NCBI RefSeq assembly: GCF_900107775.1
Contig: NZ_FNRF01000008.1
Coordinates: forward strand, 1-50,394
DNA length: 50,394 nucleotides
Source: Xylanibacter ruminicola
GTDB taxonomy: Bacteria > Bacteroidota > Bacteroidia > Bacteroidales > Bacteroidaceae
Direction of reading: 5' to 3'
The notes under the pieces were generated by a model. It had not been told where the DNA came from. It saw nothing but the letters and a program-made list of their open reading frames with translations, and did no database searches. The position numbers were made by a program, and so were the translations under genes. Shown piece by piece: positions 1 through 7,521 of this stretch (positions are counted from its first letter, which is position 1; the number at the start of each line of letters is the position of its first letter).

Positions 1-12
1 CGGAAAACGGCT

Positions 13-21
13 GCAAAGTTA
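13..21 (-). promoter_or_regulatory. -7 promoter box (TAACTTTGC) reading out of the left edge
   Basis: The minus strand reads TAACTTTGC, which matches the Bacteroidetes -7 consensus TAnnTTTG. It lies past the stop codon of hpf and points out of the window, so it should serve a gene beyond position 1. In related genomes rpsU-xer-hpf is often followed by tRNA genes and tuf; that is expectation, not something seen here. Confidence 0.6.
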
Positions 22-61
22 CGACTTATTTTTGAATTACCAAAACTTTTTCGAGTTTTTT

Positions 62-361
62 TTATCTATTTCTCAATTTTTCCTTGAATTTCGTCAATTG
101 AGCCCTCATAGAATCCACACAAAGGTCAATTCCTTCCTCAAAAGTGTCACATGTCTTGTCTACAAAGAGCGTGTTTCCTGGAACGAAAACCTCAAGACTT
201 GCTTCCTTATTCTGAGCCGTAGCTGGCTTGACTACTTTAAGTTGCACCTCTACTTTCTGTATATCCTCAAACGATTTTTCTAACTTGGCGACCTTCTTTT
301 CGATGAACGCCTCTAACTTCTCGGTAGCGTCGAAGTGAATCGACTTAATCTTAATCTCCAT
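62..361 (-). CDS. hpf: Ribosome hibernation-promoting factor, short form (HPF/RaiA)
   Basis: A 99-residue protein of the ribosomal S30AE family. Members bind the decoding region of the 30S subunit and keep idle ribosomes inactive in slow growth. The N-terminal strand (MEIKIKSIHFDAT), the helix that follows (KLEAFIEKKVAKLEKSF) and the VEVQLKVVKP strand match the beta-alpha-beta-beta-beta-alpha fold. The length fits the short HPF type, with no C-terminal dimerisation domain. It starts 36 bases after the recombinase gene on the same strand with no promoter between, so it is probably co-transcribed from the rpsU promoter. Confidence 0.9.
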   Translation of the reverse strand: MEIKIKSIHFDATEKLEAFIEKKVAKLEKSFEDIQKVEVQLKVVKPATAQNKEASLEVFVPGNTLFVDKTCDTFEEGIDLCVDSMRAQLTKFKEKLRNR

Positions 362-397
362 AGTTACCTCCTATTTTTAAGTTAATAATAAAAAGGT

Positions 398-1279
398 TCA
401 GGCTCTGGGATGAGCCTCTTTGTAAATTCGCTTTAGTTGTTCAAACGTGGTGTGGGTATAAATCTCGGTTGTGCTCACACTGGCGTGACCTAACAAACTC
501 TTGATTGTCTCCAACCCTGCACCGTTGTTCAGCATGGCAGTGGCAAAGGTGTGCCTAAGCACGTGTGGCGAACGTTTTTTCAGCGAGGTCACCATCGAAA
601 GATACTTCTTCACGATCTGATAAACCTGACTGTCGGATATCCGTTGCCCTTTGTCACTCAGAAAAAGCGCGCCGCCGGTTTCGCCGAATTGTTCGTTGCG
701 TGCAGACTGATACTGCTTGAGCGCCTCGGCCAGCTCTGCCCCGAAGGGCACTATGCGCTGCTTGTTTCTTTTACCCGTTACTTTCAGTTGTGCCGATTCA
801 AAGTCTACATCCTTATCGTTCAGACTTACAAGTTCCGCACGTCGAAGACCGGCCTCATAGAATAGTAATAACATGGTACGCGCACGTACATTATTAAAAG
901 AACTATCCCACTCTATGCCGTCTATCAGGCGGTCCATTTCTCCTTCGCGAAGGAACTGCGGCAGTGGTTTTGATTTCTTTGGACCCATCACAGCATGTGC
1001 CGGATCAGTCTTAACCAGTTGTCTCTTTAGGGCAAAGCGGTAAAAGGAACGCAATGCACTCAACTTTTTATTAATAGTCGACGCAGAGTTTCCTTTATCC
1101 ATCAGACCCTCCATCCAGTCACGGATCAGATCGGTATCTACCGAACTTATAGAGAGTTCTTTATCCCTAAAAGTCACATACGACTCAAAATCCCTAAGAC
1201 TTTCCTCGTATGTCTGCACTGTTAGCGGAGATGTATTCCGCTCATAGCGCAGGTAGTCCAGAAACTGGTTAATCATCAT
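398..1279 (-). CDS. Tyrosine recombinase, XerC/XerD family
   Basis: A 293-residue site-specific recombinase. It has an N-terminal SAM-like core-binding domain (about residues 1-85) and a C-terminal catalytic domain. The catalytic residues can be read: Arg146 in AGLRRAEL, His239-x-x-Arg242 in SPHVLRHTFAT, His265 in LLGH and the nucleophile Tyr274 in EIYTH. The length fits chromosomal XerC/XerD, which resolve chromosome dimers at dif. The gene lies between rpsU and hpf, an arrangement usual in Bacteroidetes, so it is a core gene and not part of an integrated element. The start is one of two adjacent ATG codons. I cannot tell XerC from XerD by reading. Confidence 0.9.
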   Translation of the reverse strand: MMINQFLDYLRYERNTSPLTVQTYEESLRDFESYVTFRDKELSISSVDTDLIRDWMEGLMDKGNSASTINKKLSALRSFYRFALKRQLVKTDPAHAVMGPKKSKPLPQFLREGEMDRLIDGIEWDSSFNNVRARTMLLLFYEAGLRRAELVSLNDKDVDFESAQLKVTGKRNKQRIVPFGAELAEALKQYQSARNEQFGETGGALFLSDKGQRISDSQVYQIVKKYLSMVTSLKKRSPHVLRHTFATAMLNNGAGLETIKSLLGHASVSTTEIYTHTTFEQLKRIYKEAHPRA

Positions 1280-1355
1280 AAAATCGCAACCTTTAGTATT
1301 TGGGTACGAATTTACGGAAATTTCTCGAAACTACCAAATTTTCGGGGAACTTTTT

Positions 1356-1547
1356 TTATTCCTCGTTAGCGCGAAGCTGCTGAACATATACAGCGTGCTC
1401 CATCTTAAGGCGCTTCAGTACAGATGGCTTGTCAAACTGCTGACGACGACGCAGTTCCTTTACAACACCTGTCTTCTCGAACTTTCTCTTGAACTTCTTG
1501 AGAGCCTTCTCAATGTTCTCGCCTTCCTTTACTGGTACAATAATCAT
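1356..1547 (-). CDS. rpsU: 30S ribosomal protein S21
   Basis: A 63-residue, strongly basic protein. It begins MIIVPVKEGENIEKALKKF and continues with the arginine/lysine-rich ELRRRQQFDKPS segment typical of bS21. The protein binds the 30S platform near the anti-Shine-Dalgarno end of 16S rRNA and is needed for initiation. It is the first gene of the rpsU-xer-hpf run and has its own promoter 67 bases upstream of the ATG. The length matches Bacteroidetes S21. Confidence 0.95.
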   Translation of the reverse strand: MIIVPVKEGENIEKALKKFKRKFEKTGVVKELRRRQQFDKPSVLKRLKMEHAVYVQQLRANEE

Positions 1548-1613
1548 TTGTTTTGCTTTTAATTATTTATGTTAAACTTAATGCTTTCGGGCCCAGTGCC
1601 TCGAAAAGCGGGT

Positions 1614-1622
1614 GCAAAGTTA
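1614..1622 (-). promoter_or_regulatory. rpsU promoter, -7 box TAACTTTGC
   Basis: The minus strand has TAACTTTGC, with a TTG about 20 bases upstream (in ACTTGGTGG), which fits the Bacteroidetes -33/-7 pattern. It probably drives rpsU, xer and hpf. Confidence 0.7.
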
Positions 1623-1737
1623 CTGAATTTTTACAAATCCACCAAGTTTTTACACGATTTTTATCAAATAAAACGTAATTTCTTGCGTTTTCGTACTCTC
1701 CTGATAGTCAAAAACATATATTTTAAGAGTTCATCAA

Positions 1738-3519
1738 CTATTTGATAGGCGCACAAGCGTTTTTAAGCCAAGCGGTCTCTTCGGCATCGAGATGAGGAGC
1801 AAGCGTATCGTAAACATGCTGGTGATATTGGTTGAGCCAAGCGATTTCTTCGTCTAACATCATCTCCTTTACAATCGGCGTGGTGTCGATGGGACAGAGG
1901 GTAAGACTCTCGAACTGCAGGAACTCTCCGAACTGGGTTTCCTTGTAAGGCGTAATCAGCAGGGTATTCTCTACGCGAACGCCGAACTTACCCTCGAGAT
2001 AGATACCTGGCTCGTCGGTAATGGTCATACCAGCTACCAGTGGAGCGGGTTTCCACTCCATACGGAACTGGTGAGGACCCTCGTGTACATTCAAATAGGT
2101 GCCCACGCCATGACCTGTGCCATGCAGATAGTTCAAGCCCTCGCGCCACATGGCCTCGCGAGCCAGCACATCCAACTGGGTACCGCTAGCACCGCTGGGG
2201 AACTTACACAGCTCGATCTGGATATGACCTTTGAGTACCAAGGTGTAAACGCGTTTCTGTTCCTCAGTCAAAGGACCGAGAGCGATGGTACGGGTGATGT
2301 CGGTAGTACCATCCAGATACTGTGCACCACTATCCAACAGCAGGAAGCCTTCGGGTTTTAGTGGGATATCGGTCTCAGGTGTAGCCTCGTAATGCACAAT
2401 GGCACCATGTGCCTGATAGCCAGCGATAGTATCGAAAGAGATGTCGCGATAAAGCGGTTGCTCAGCACGAAGCGAGGTGAGCTTCTGATCAATCGATATC
2501 TCTGTCTGTCCGCCAGCCTCAACGGCAGGTTTCAACCAGCACAAGAATTTTGCCATCGCGATTCCGTCTTTCAGCATCGCAGATCTAAAACCAGCAATCT
2601 CTGTAGGATTCTTGACAGTTTTCATGCGCTTGACGGGTGATTCCACCTCTACTATCTCACGGGTGACCTGTTTATAAAGCGTATAGTTAACCTCATCAGG
2701 ATCGAGCAGGATGTTATACTCAAAATAATCCTTCAGACCTTTTGCCACTGCCTCGTAAGGTGCCACCCCTACCCCTTCGGCTTTAAGATAAGCCTCAACC
2801 TCGGGGGTAAGCTTCACCTTATTTATATATAAGGTAACAGCTTTAGACGAAATAAGCAGATAAGCGACAAACACGGGATTGCAATGCACATCAGTGCCTC
2901 GCAGATTCAGCGTCCAGGCAATATCATCGAGAGCCGACATCAGCATACCATCGGCATGCTTCTGGCGCAGCGCCTGACGGATACGGGCTATCTTTTCATG
3001 ACAGCTCTCACCAGCATACTGCAATGGAAAAATCTCGACAACATGCTCTGGGATAACAGGGCGATCGGTCCATATCTGTGCCAAAGGATCGAGATTAGTA
3101 CGCAGCGTGATGCCACCCTGCTGACGCAGATCGGCTATCAGCTCCTTCACAGCATTCACCGACGAGCACCAGCCGTCGAGTGCCACTTCGGCCCCGGCAG
3201 CACACTCCTTGCCTATCCACTCAGCGATGGTAGGCGTTCCGGGCATCTTCAGTTTCATCAGCTGGAACTCGGTGCCACGCAACTGCTCCTCGGCAGCAAT
3301 AAAATAACGCGAGTCGGTCCACAAGGCTGCCGAAGTCATCGTCACCACAGCCGTACCAGCCGAGCCGTTAAAACCACTGATAAACTCGCGCCCCTTCCAA
3401 TGGTCGGGCACGTATTCGCCCTGATGAGGGTCGGTACTTGGAAAGATAAACGCAGCGAGATGTTCGCGTTTCATCACCTCGCGAAGAGCTTCAATTCGTT
3501 GATTTACTGTCATCATCAT
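1738..3519 (-). CDS. Aminopeptidase P family metallopeptidase (Xaa-Pro aminopeptidase, M24B)
   Basis: A 593-residue cytoplasmic peptidase that removes the N-terminal residue before proline. The architecture is two creatinase-like N-terminal domains (about 1-300) and a C-terminal pita-bread M24 domain. The metal-binding segments are visible: DSGAQYLDGTTDITRT (two Asp), GTGHGVGTYLNVHEGP (His) and TDEPGIYLEGKFGVRVEN (Glu). The C-terminal LTLCPIDTTPI segment and the length near 600 match the long eukaryote-like aminopeptidase P form common in Bacteroidales. There is no signal peptide. The gene is monocistronic with its own promoter and is divergent from mdh. Three adjacent ATG codons make the start uncertain by two residues. 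Confidence 0.92.
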   Translation of the reverse strand: MMMTVNQRIEALREVMKREHLAAFIFPSTDPHQGEYVPDHWKGREFISGFNGSAGTAVVTMTSAALWTDSRYFIAAEEQLRGTEFQLMKLKMPGTPTIAEWIGKECAAGAEVALDGWCSSVNAVKELIADLRQQGGITLRTNLDPLAQIWTDRPVIPEHVVEIFPLQYAGESCHEKIARIRQALRQKHADGMLMSALDDIAWTLNLRGTDVHCNPVFVAYLLISSKAVTLYINKVKLTPEVEAYLKAEGVGVAPYEAVAKGLKDYFEYNILLDPDEVNYTLYKQVTREIVEVESPVKRMKTVKNPTEIAGFRSAMLKDGIAMAKFLCWLKPAVEAGGQTEISIDQKLTSLRAEQPLYRDISFDTIAGYQAHGAIVHYEATPETDIPLKPEGFLLLDSGAQYLDGTTDITRTIALGPLTEEQKRVYTLVLKGHIQIELCKFPSGASGTQLDVLAREAMWREGLNYLHGTGHGVGTYLNVHEGPHQFRMEWKPAPLVAGMTITDEPGIYLEGKFGVRVENTLLITPYKETQFGEFLQFESLTLCPIDTTPIVKEMMLDEEIAWLNQYHQHVYDTLAPHLDAEETAWLKNACAPIK

Positions 3520-3542
3520 CGTGTTTTGTAATTTCGAGATTA

Positions 3543-3550
3543 CAAAGGTA
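3543..3550 (-). promoter_or_regulatory. Promoter of the aminopeptidase P gene, -7 box TACCTTTG
   Basis: TACCTTTG on the minus strand lies 24 bases before the ATG and matches TAnnTTTG. The box faces away from the mdh promoter at 3626-3634. Confidence 0.65.
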
Positions 3551-3625
3551 CAAAATAACTAGCAGAAAATCACATGATTAACACAGATTAATAATAAAAA
3601 AACGCTTTATATGAGTCTTTTTTCG

Positions 3626-3634
3626 TAACTTTGC
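3626..3634 (+). promoter_or_regulatory. mdh promoter, -7 box TAACTTTGC
   Basis: TAACTTTGC lies 36 bases before the mdh ATG. It overlaps a possible TTG start at 3631, which rules that longer start out. Confidence 0.7.
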
Positions 3635-3669
3635 AGCACTTTAAAAATAACAATAAAAAAAATACAATT

Positions 3670-4656
3670 ATGGCTTTTTTAACTAACGAGAAATTGGTGA
3701 TTGTTGGTGCCGGTGGTATGATCGGTTCTAACATGGTACAGAGTGTACTGATGCTGGGCTTGACCCCTAACATTTGTTTGTATGATATCTATGAGCCAGG
3801 TGTTCATGGTGTTTACGACGAGATGTGTCACTGCGCTTTCCCAGGTGCAAACATCTCTTATACAGTAGATCCTAAGGAGGCTTTCACTGGTGCTAAGTAC
3901 ATCATCTCTTCAGGTGGTGCTCCACGTAAGGAGGGTATGACCCGTGAGGACCTGCTGAAGGGTAACTGCCAGATTGCAGCCGACTTTGGTGAGAACATCA
4001 AGAAGTACTGCCCAGACGTTAAGCACGTTGTAGTTATCTTCAACCCCGCTGACGTAACAGCTCTGACAGCTCTGATTCACTCAGGTTTGAAGCCCAACCA
4101 GCTGACATCACTGGCCGCTCTCGACTCTACCCGTCTGCAGCAGCAGCTGGCTCAGGAGTTCGGCGTACAGCAGGACAAGGTTACTAACGCTTACACCTAC
4201 GGTGGTCACGGTGAGCAGATGGCAGTATTCGCCAGCAAGGCTCTCATCGATGGCAAGCCTCTCTCTGAGCTTCCTCTCTCTGACGAGCGTTGGGCTGAGA
4301 TCAAGCACATGACAACTCAGGGTGGTAGCAACATCATTAAGCTCCGTGGCCGTTCTTCATTCCAGAGCCCTGCATATCAGGCTGTTAAGATGATCGAGGG
4401 TGCTATGGGCGGTGAGCCTTTCAAGTGGCCTGCTGGTTGCTATGTAAACGCATTCGGTTTCAAGAACGTAATGATGGCTATGCCTACCGTTATCGACAAG
4501 GACGGTGTACACTTCACTGAGCCCGAGGGCACAGCTGAGGAGATGGCTTCACTCCAGGCTTCGTACGAGCACCTGCAGAAGATGCGCGACGAGATCATCA
4601 GCCTTGGTATCATCCCCGCTGTTGAGGATTGGAAGACTGAGAACGCTAACCTGTAA
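3670..4656 (+). CDS. mdh: Malate dehydrogenase (NAD-dependent)
   Basis: A 328-residue cytoplasmic enzyme that interconverts malate and oxaloacetate. In these anaerobes it works in the reductive branch toward fumarate and succinate. The Rossmann motif GAGGMIG is at residues 13-19. The catalytic set can be placed: Arg86 and Arg92 (APRKEGMTR), Asp152 and Arg155 (LDSTR) and His180 (GGHGEQ), matching the LDH/MDH family. I chose ATG 3670 because the in-frame extension upstream starts with TTG inside the -7 box. The carbonic-anhydrase-like gene follows 5 bases later, so the two are probably one transcript. The codon usage looks like that of a highly expressed gene. Confidence 0.95.
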   Translation: MAFLTNEKLVIVGAGGMIGSNMVQSVLMLGLTPNICLYDIYEPGVHGVYDEMCHCAFPGANISYTVDPKEAFTGAKYIISSGGAPRKEGMTREDLLKGNCQIAADFGENIKKYCPDVKHVVVIFNPADVTALTALIHSGLKPNQLTSLAALDSTRLQQQLAQEFGVQQDKVTNAYTYGGHGEQMAVFASKALIDGKPLSELPLSDERWAEIKHMTTQGGSNIIKLRGRSSFQSPAYQAVKMIEGAMGGEPFKWPAGCYVNAFGFKNVMMAMPTVIDKDGVHFTEPEGTAEEMASLQASYEHLQKMRDEIISLGIIPAVEDWKTENANL

Positions 4657-4661
4657 TCGGT

Positions 4662-5168
4662 ATGGCTCTTATCAAAACATATCGCGGTCTCGCTCCCAAA
4701 TGGGGGCGAGACTGTTATTTTAGCGAGAACGCTACGATTGTGGGTGATGTAACAATGGGCGATGAGTGCTCCGTGTGGTTTAATGCAGTAGTACGCGGCG
4801 ACGTGGCGCCTATCACCATTGGCAACTGCACCAACATTCAGGATGGCAGTTGTGTACACGTGACCCATGAGACTGGTCCTACGCATATCGGCAACTACGT
4901 CACCATTGGGCATAACGTAACCGTTCATGCCTGCACCATTCATGATAACGCCTTGATTGGTATGGGTAGCACCCTACTGGATGGTTGTGAGATAGGCGAA
5001 GGCTCGATCGTAGCTGCTGGCGCCTTGGTGCTGCAGAACACCAAGATTCCTGCTGGCGAGATATGGGGCGGCGTACCAGCCAAATACATCAAGCCAGTCC
5101 GCCCTGGTCAGACGGATAATGCCAAGCACTACGTAGAATATTCTAAATATTATTTGAACGAAGAGTAG
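4662..5168 (+). CDS. Gamma-carbonic-anhydrase-like hexapeptide-repeat protein
   Basis: A 168-residue left-handed beta-helix protein of the gamma-class carbonic anhydrase (YrdA/PaaY) family. Hexapeptide repeats run from about residue 15 to 140 (for example VGDVTMGDECSVWFNAVVRGD). The three expected metal-binding histidines are present in HVTHET, IGHNV and VHAC. Carbonic anhydrase activity is known for some members only, so the reaction is uncertain. The gene starts 5 bases after mdh and is probably in its operon. Its last 26 bases overlap the convergent metallophosphoesterase gene. Confidence 0.88.
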   Translation: MALIKTYRGLAPKWGRDCYFSENATIVGDVTMGDECSVWFNAVVRGDVAPITIGNCTNIQDGSCVHVTHETGPTHIGNYVTIGHNVTVHACTIHDNALIGMGSTLLDGCEIGEGSIVAAGALVLQNTKIPAGEIWGGVPAKYIKPVRPGQTDNAKHYVEYSKYYLNEE

Positions 5169-6261
5169 CTACCACATACTCGCTCTGGGTTCCAATGCGG
5201 AACTTGCCACCCCAGATACCTATGCCCGATGAGACATAGAACTGGGTTTTGCCACGCTGATGACTACCCCAAGAGCATTCGTAGATACGATCCGTTATCC
5301 AAGAAATGGGCCATACCTGTCCACGATGGGTGTGGCCACTTAATTGAAAGTCGACACCTGCCGCCTCTGTCCTATCAAGATTATAGGGTTGGTGGTCGAG
5401 CACAATGGTGAATGGACTTTGAACATGGAGCTTTGAACTTTGAACTTTAACCAAATCCTTGATGGGTTTGCGACGCATGTTGGTGCGATCGTCGCTACCA
5501 ATGATAACGATGCTGCTATCGATGACGGCTGCCTCATCTACCAACAAGTGGATGCCGGCATCCTTATAAAACTGCCGTGCCTCGGGCACTCCTGCATAAA
5601 ACTCATGATTGCCCAAGCAGGCATAGACAGGCGCCTTGAGCCGACGAAACTCCTCGGCCATCTGCTCCTCTAACACAGGGCGCATACTGCCATCGATGAT
5701 ATCACCTGCTATCAGGATAAAGTCGGGATCCTCGGCATTCATCATATCCACCCAGCGAGCCAGTTCCTTTCGCGGATTATGATAGCCGATATGCAAATCG
5801 CTCGCCATCACAATCTTATATTCTTTCGCAAGTGGCTTCGCCGACTTTAAATCGATGCCTACACGTTCCTTATGATGATAATGCAGATTGCCATATACAA
5901 ACACGCCCAGCATCAGCACCAAGATGCCAAGGGCAGTATATCCGTTATGGTAAAGAATGGATTTGGGTACCAGACGAACCAACCGGCCCAAGTCGAGTAC
6001 CAGGAAAACCATCACCAGATAAAGCAGAACAAACAATGAGGATGTACCAATCTCGTAAGCCCAACGAGCCGTCCATAAAGGCATGCTATCAAAGGCGCGC
6101 CGGAAATTCAGGAATAGCATCACAAAACTCAGTACGCCAACAGCGATAACAAGCACTTTGAGCCAAGCCTGTACGGGCAACATCACCCAGATGTGCCATG
6201 CCAGATAGCCAATAGCCAAGAAAGGCAGTAATAGGAATAGTATCATCCACATAGTTTTCAT
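5143..6261 (-). CDS. Membrane-anchored metallophosphoesterase
   Basis: A 372-residue protein with four or five N-terminal membrane helices (residues 1 to about 130) followed by a calcineurin-like phosphoesterase domain. The metal-binding signature is complete: SDLHIGYH (DxH), AGDIID (GDxxD), LGNHEF (GNHE) and SGHTHRGQ (GHxH). Related membrane proteins of this type act on phospholipid or lipid-A-related substrates, but the substrate here is unknown. It lies downstream of kdtA (18-base gap) in the gltX-kdtA operon. An in-frame heptamer repeat (5416-5450) adds a KVQSSKLHVQS segment between conserved parts. Confidence 0.88.
   Translation of the reverse strand: MKTMWMILFLLLPFLAIGYLAWHIWVMLPVQAWLKVLVIAVGVLSFVMLFLNFRRAFDSMPLWTARWAYEIGTSSLFVLLYLVMVFLVLDLGRLVRLVPKSILYHNGYTALGILVLMLGVFVYGNLHYHHKERVGIDLKSAKPLAKEYKIVMASDLHIGYHNPRKELARWVDMMNAEDPDFILIAGDIIDGSMRPVLEEQMAEEFRRLKAPVYACLGNHEFYAGVPEARQFYKDAGIHLLVDEAAVIDSSIVIIGSDDRTNMRRKPIKDLVKVQSSKLHVQSPFTIVLDHQPYNLDRTEAAGVDFQLSGHTHRGQVWPISWITDRIYECSWGSHQRGKTQFYVSSGIGIWGGKFRIGTQSEYVVATLRSNNI
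5416..5450. repeat. Imperfect heptamer tandem repeat (ACTTTGA) inside a coding region
   Basis: Five consecutive 7-base units read ACTTTGA, ACATGGA, GCTTTGA, ACTTTGA and ACTTTAA. On the coding strand they give the low-complexity segment VQSSKLHVQS in the phosphoesterase. The unit length is not a multiple of three, but the present copy number keeps the frame open. Confidence 0.75.
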
Positions 6262-6279
6262 GTTTTGCTAAAATAGTAA

Positions 6280-7521
6280 CTACAGCGCTACAGCCGAAAG
6301 TACCTTCTGTGTAGCACCCGACTGGCCTTTTACAAAATGTCCAGCCTTCTGGCCCTGCTCCTGCAGGTAAGCGTCATCGGCAGCAAAGCGATCCATCTGT
6401 GCAGCAAAGTCTTCGTAGCTGCTAATCTCAAAGCCACCGCTGGTCTTCAATCCCTGAGCCTCCTGGAACTTCTGGTTGTTTGGTCCGAAGAATACGGGTA
6501 CATCCCAAACAGCAGCCTCCAACAGGTTGTGGATACCAACACCGAAACCTCCACCGACATAAGCCACATTGCCATAGTGATAGATGCTCGACAGCAAGCC
6601 GAAGCAGTTGATGATAAGAACTTCGTAGTCATTGACCATTGACAATTGACCATTGACCATTTTCTCTGCCTCGGTGTAACGGATTACCTTGCGGCCCTCG
6701 AGCAGTTTCTCAATCTGCTTGAGATGATCCTCGCCAATCACATGAGGGGCTATAATCAGTTTCCAGTTCTTATGCTCGTTAAAGTATTTAATGAAAATCT
6801 CCTCATCGGGAGGCCACGACGAACCTGCCACAAATACCTGAGGAGCATCTTTCACAAACGACTCCACGATAGGCAGTTGCTTAGCAGCCTCTTTAATCTG
6901 CAGCACACGGTCGAAACGGGTATCGCCTACCACGGTAGTAGCGGTGATACCAATCTTGGCCAGCAGTTCCTTGCTGATCTCGTTCTGCACAAAGAAATGA
7001 GTGAAGCAATTAAGCACACGACCGTACTGACGACCGTACCACTTAAAGAACACCTGTTCAGGACGGAAGATACTCGACACACTATAGACAGGCACACCAC
7101 GATGCTTCAGAATGTGCAGGTAGTTGTACCAGAACTCGTACTTGATGAAGAATGCCATCACAGGACGTACGGTACGCAGGAAACGGCGTGCGTTGGTGAT
7201 GGTGTCGAGTGGAAGATAGGTGATGATATCAGCACCCTCGTAGTTCTTACGCACCTCATAACCTGAGGGCGAGAAGAATGTGAGCAGAATCTTGTATTCA
7301 GGATGATCCTTGCGCAGTTGCTCCATCAAGGGGCGTCCCTGCTCAAACTCACCCAGCGAGGCGGCATGGAACCACACGTACTTGGCATTCGGATCTACCT
7401 TTTCGCGTAGAATCTTGAATGCCTCGCGCTCACCACGCCACATTTTACGTACCTTCTCATTGAAGCGGCTATAAATAGCCACTCCAAGAAGATACAGATA
7501 TATTACAAGGTTGTAAATCAT
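6280..7521 (-). CDS. kdtA: 3-deoxy-D-manno-octulosonic acid (Kdo) transferase
   Basis: A 413-residue glycosyltransferase (GT30) that transfers Kdo from CMP-Kdo to lipid A precursors at the inner face of the inner membrane. It has an N-terminal membrane anchor (YNLVIYLYLLGVAIY), the conserved ASLGEFEQGRP segment with the catalytic Glu, and the C-terminal nucleotide-binding part VAYVGGGFGVGIHNLLEAA. The length is usual for the family. Its ATG overlaps the gltX stop codon by one base (TAATG), so translation is coupled. An in-frame heptamer repeat (6630-6657) inserts MVNGQLSMVN before the conserved YEVLIINCFG segment. Confidence 0.93.
   Translation of the reverse strand: MIYNLVIYLYLLGVAIYSRFNEKVRKMWRGEREAFKILREKVDPNAKYVWFHAASLGEFEQGRPLMEQLRKDHPEYKILLTFFSPSGYEVRKNYEGADIITYLPLDTITNARRFLRTVRPVMAFFIKYEFWYNYLHILKHRGVPVYSVSSIFRPEQVFFKWYGRQYGRVLNCFTHFFVQNEISKELLAKIGITATTVVGDTRFDRVLQIKEAAKQLPIVESFVKDAPQVFVAGSSWPPDEEIFIKYFNEHKNWKLIIAPHVIGEDHLKQIEKLLEGRKVIRYTEAEKMVNGQLSMVNDYEVLIINCFGLLSSIYHYGNVAYVGGGFGVGIHNLLEAAVWDVPVFFGPNNQKFQEAQGLKTSGGFEISSYEDFAAQMDRFAADDAYLQEQGQKAGHFVKGQSGATQKVLSAVAL
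6630..6657. repeat. Heptamer tandem repeat (CATTGAC) inside kdtA
   Basis: Four 7-base units are present: CATTGAC, CATTGAC, AATTGAC, CATTGAC, followed by CAT. On the coding strand they encode MVNGQLSMVN, a peptide not expected in KdtA. Loss or gain of one unit would shift the frame. Confidence 0.8.

Noticed and set aside
398..1279. Tyrosine recombinase as a sign of an integrated element
   Set aside because: It sits in the conserved rpsU-xer-hpf cluster, with no att repeats or phage genes nearby.
2884..3531. Open reading frame of 215 codons on the plus strand
   Set aside because: It is antisense to the aminopeptidase P gene and has no promoter or domain.
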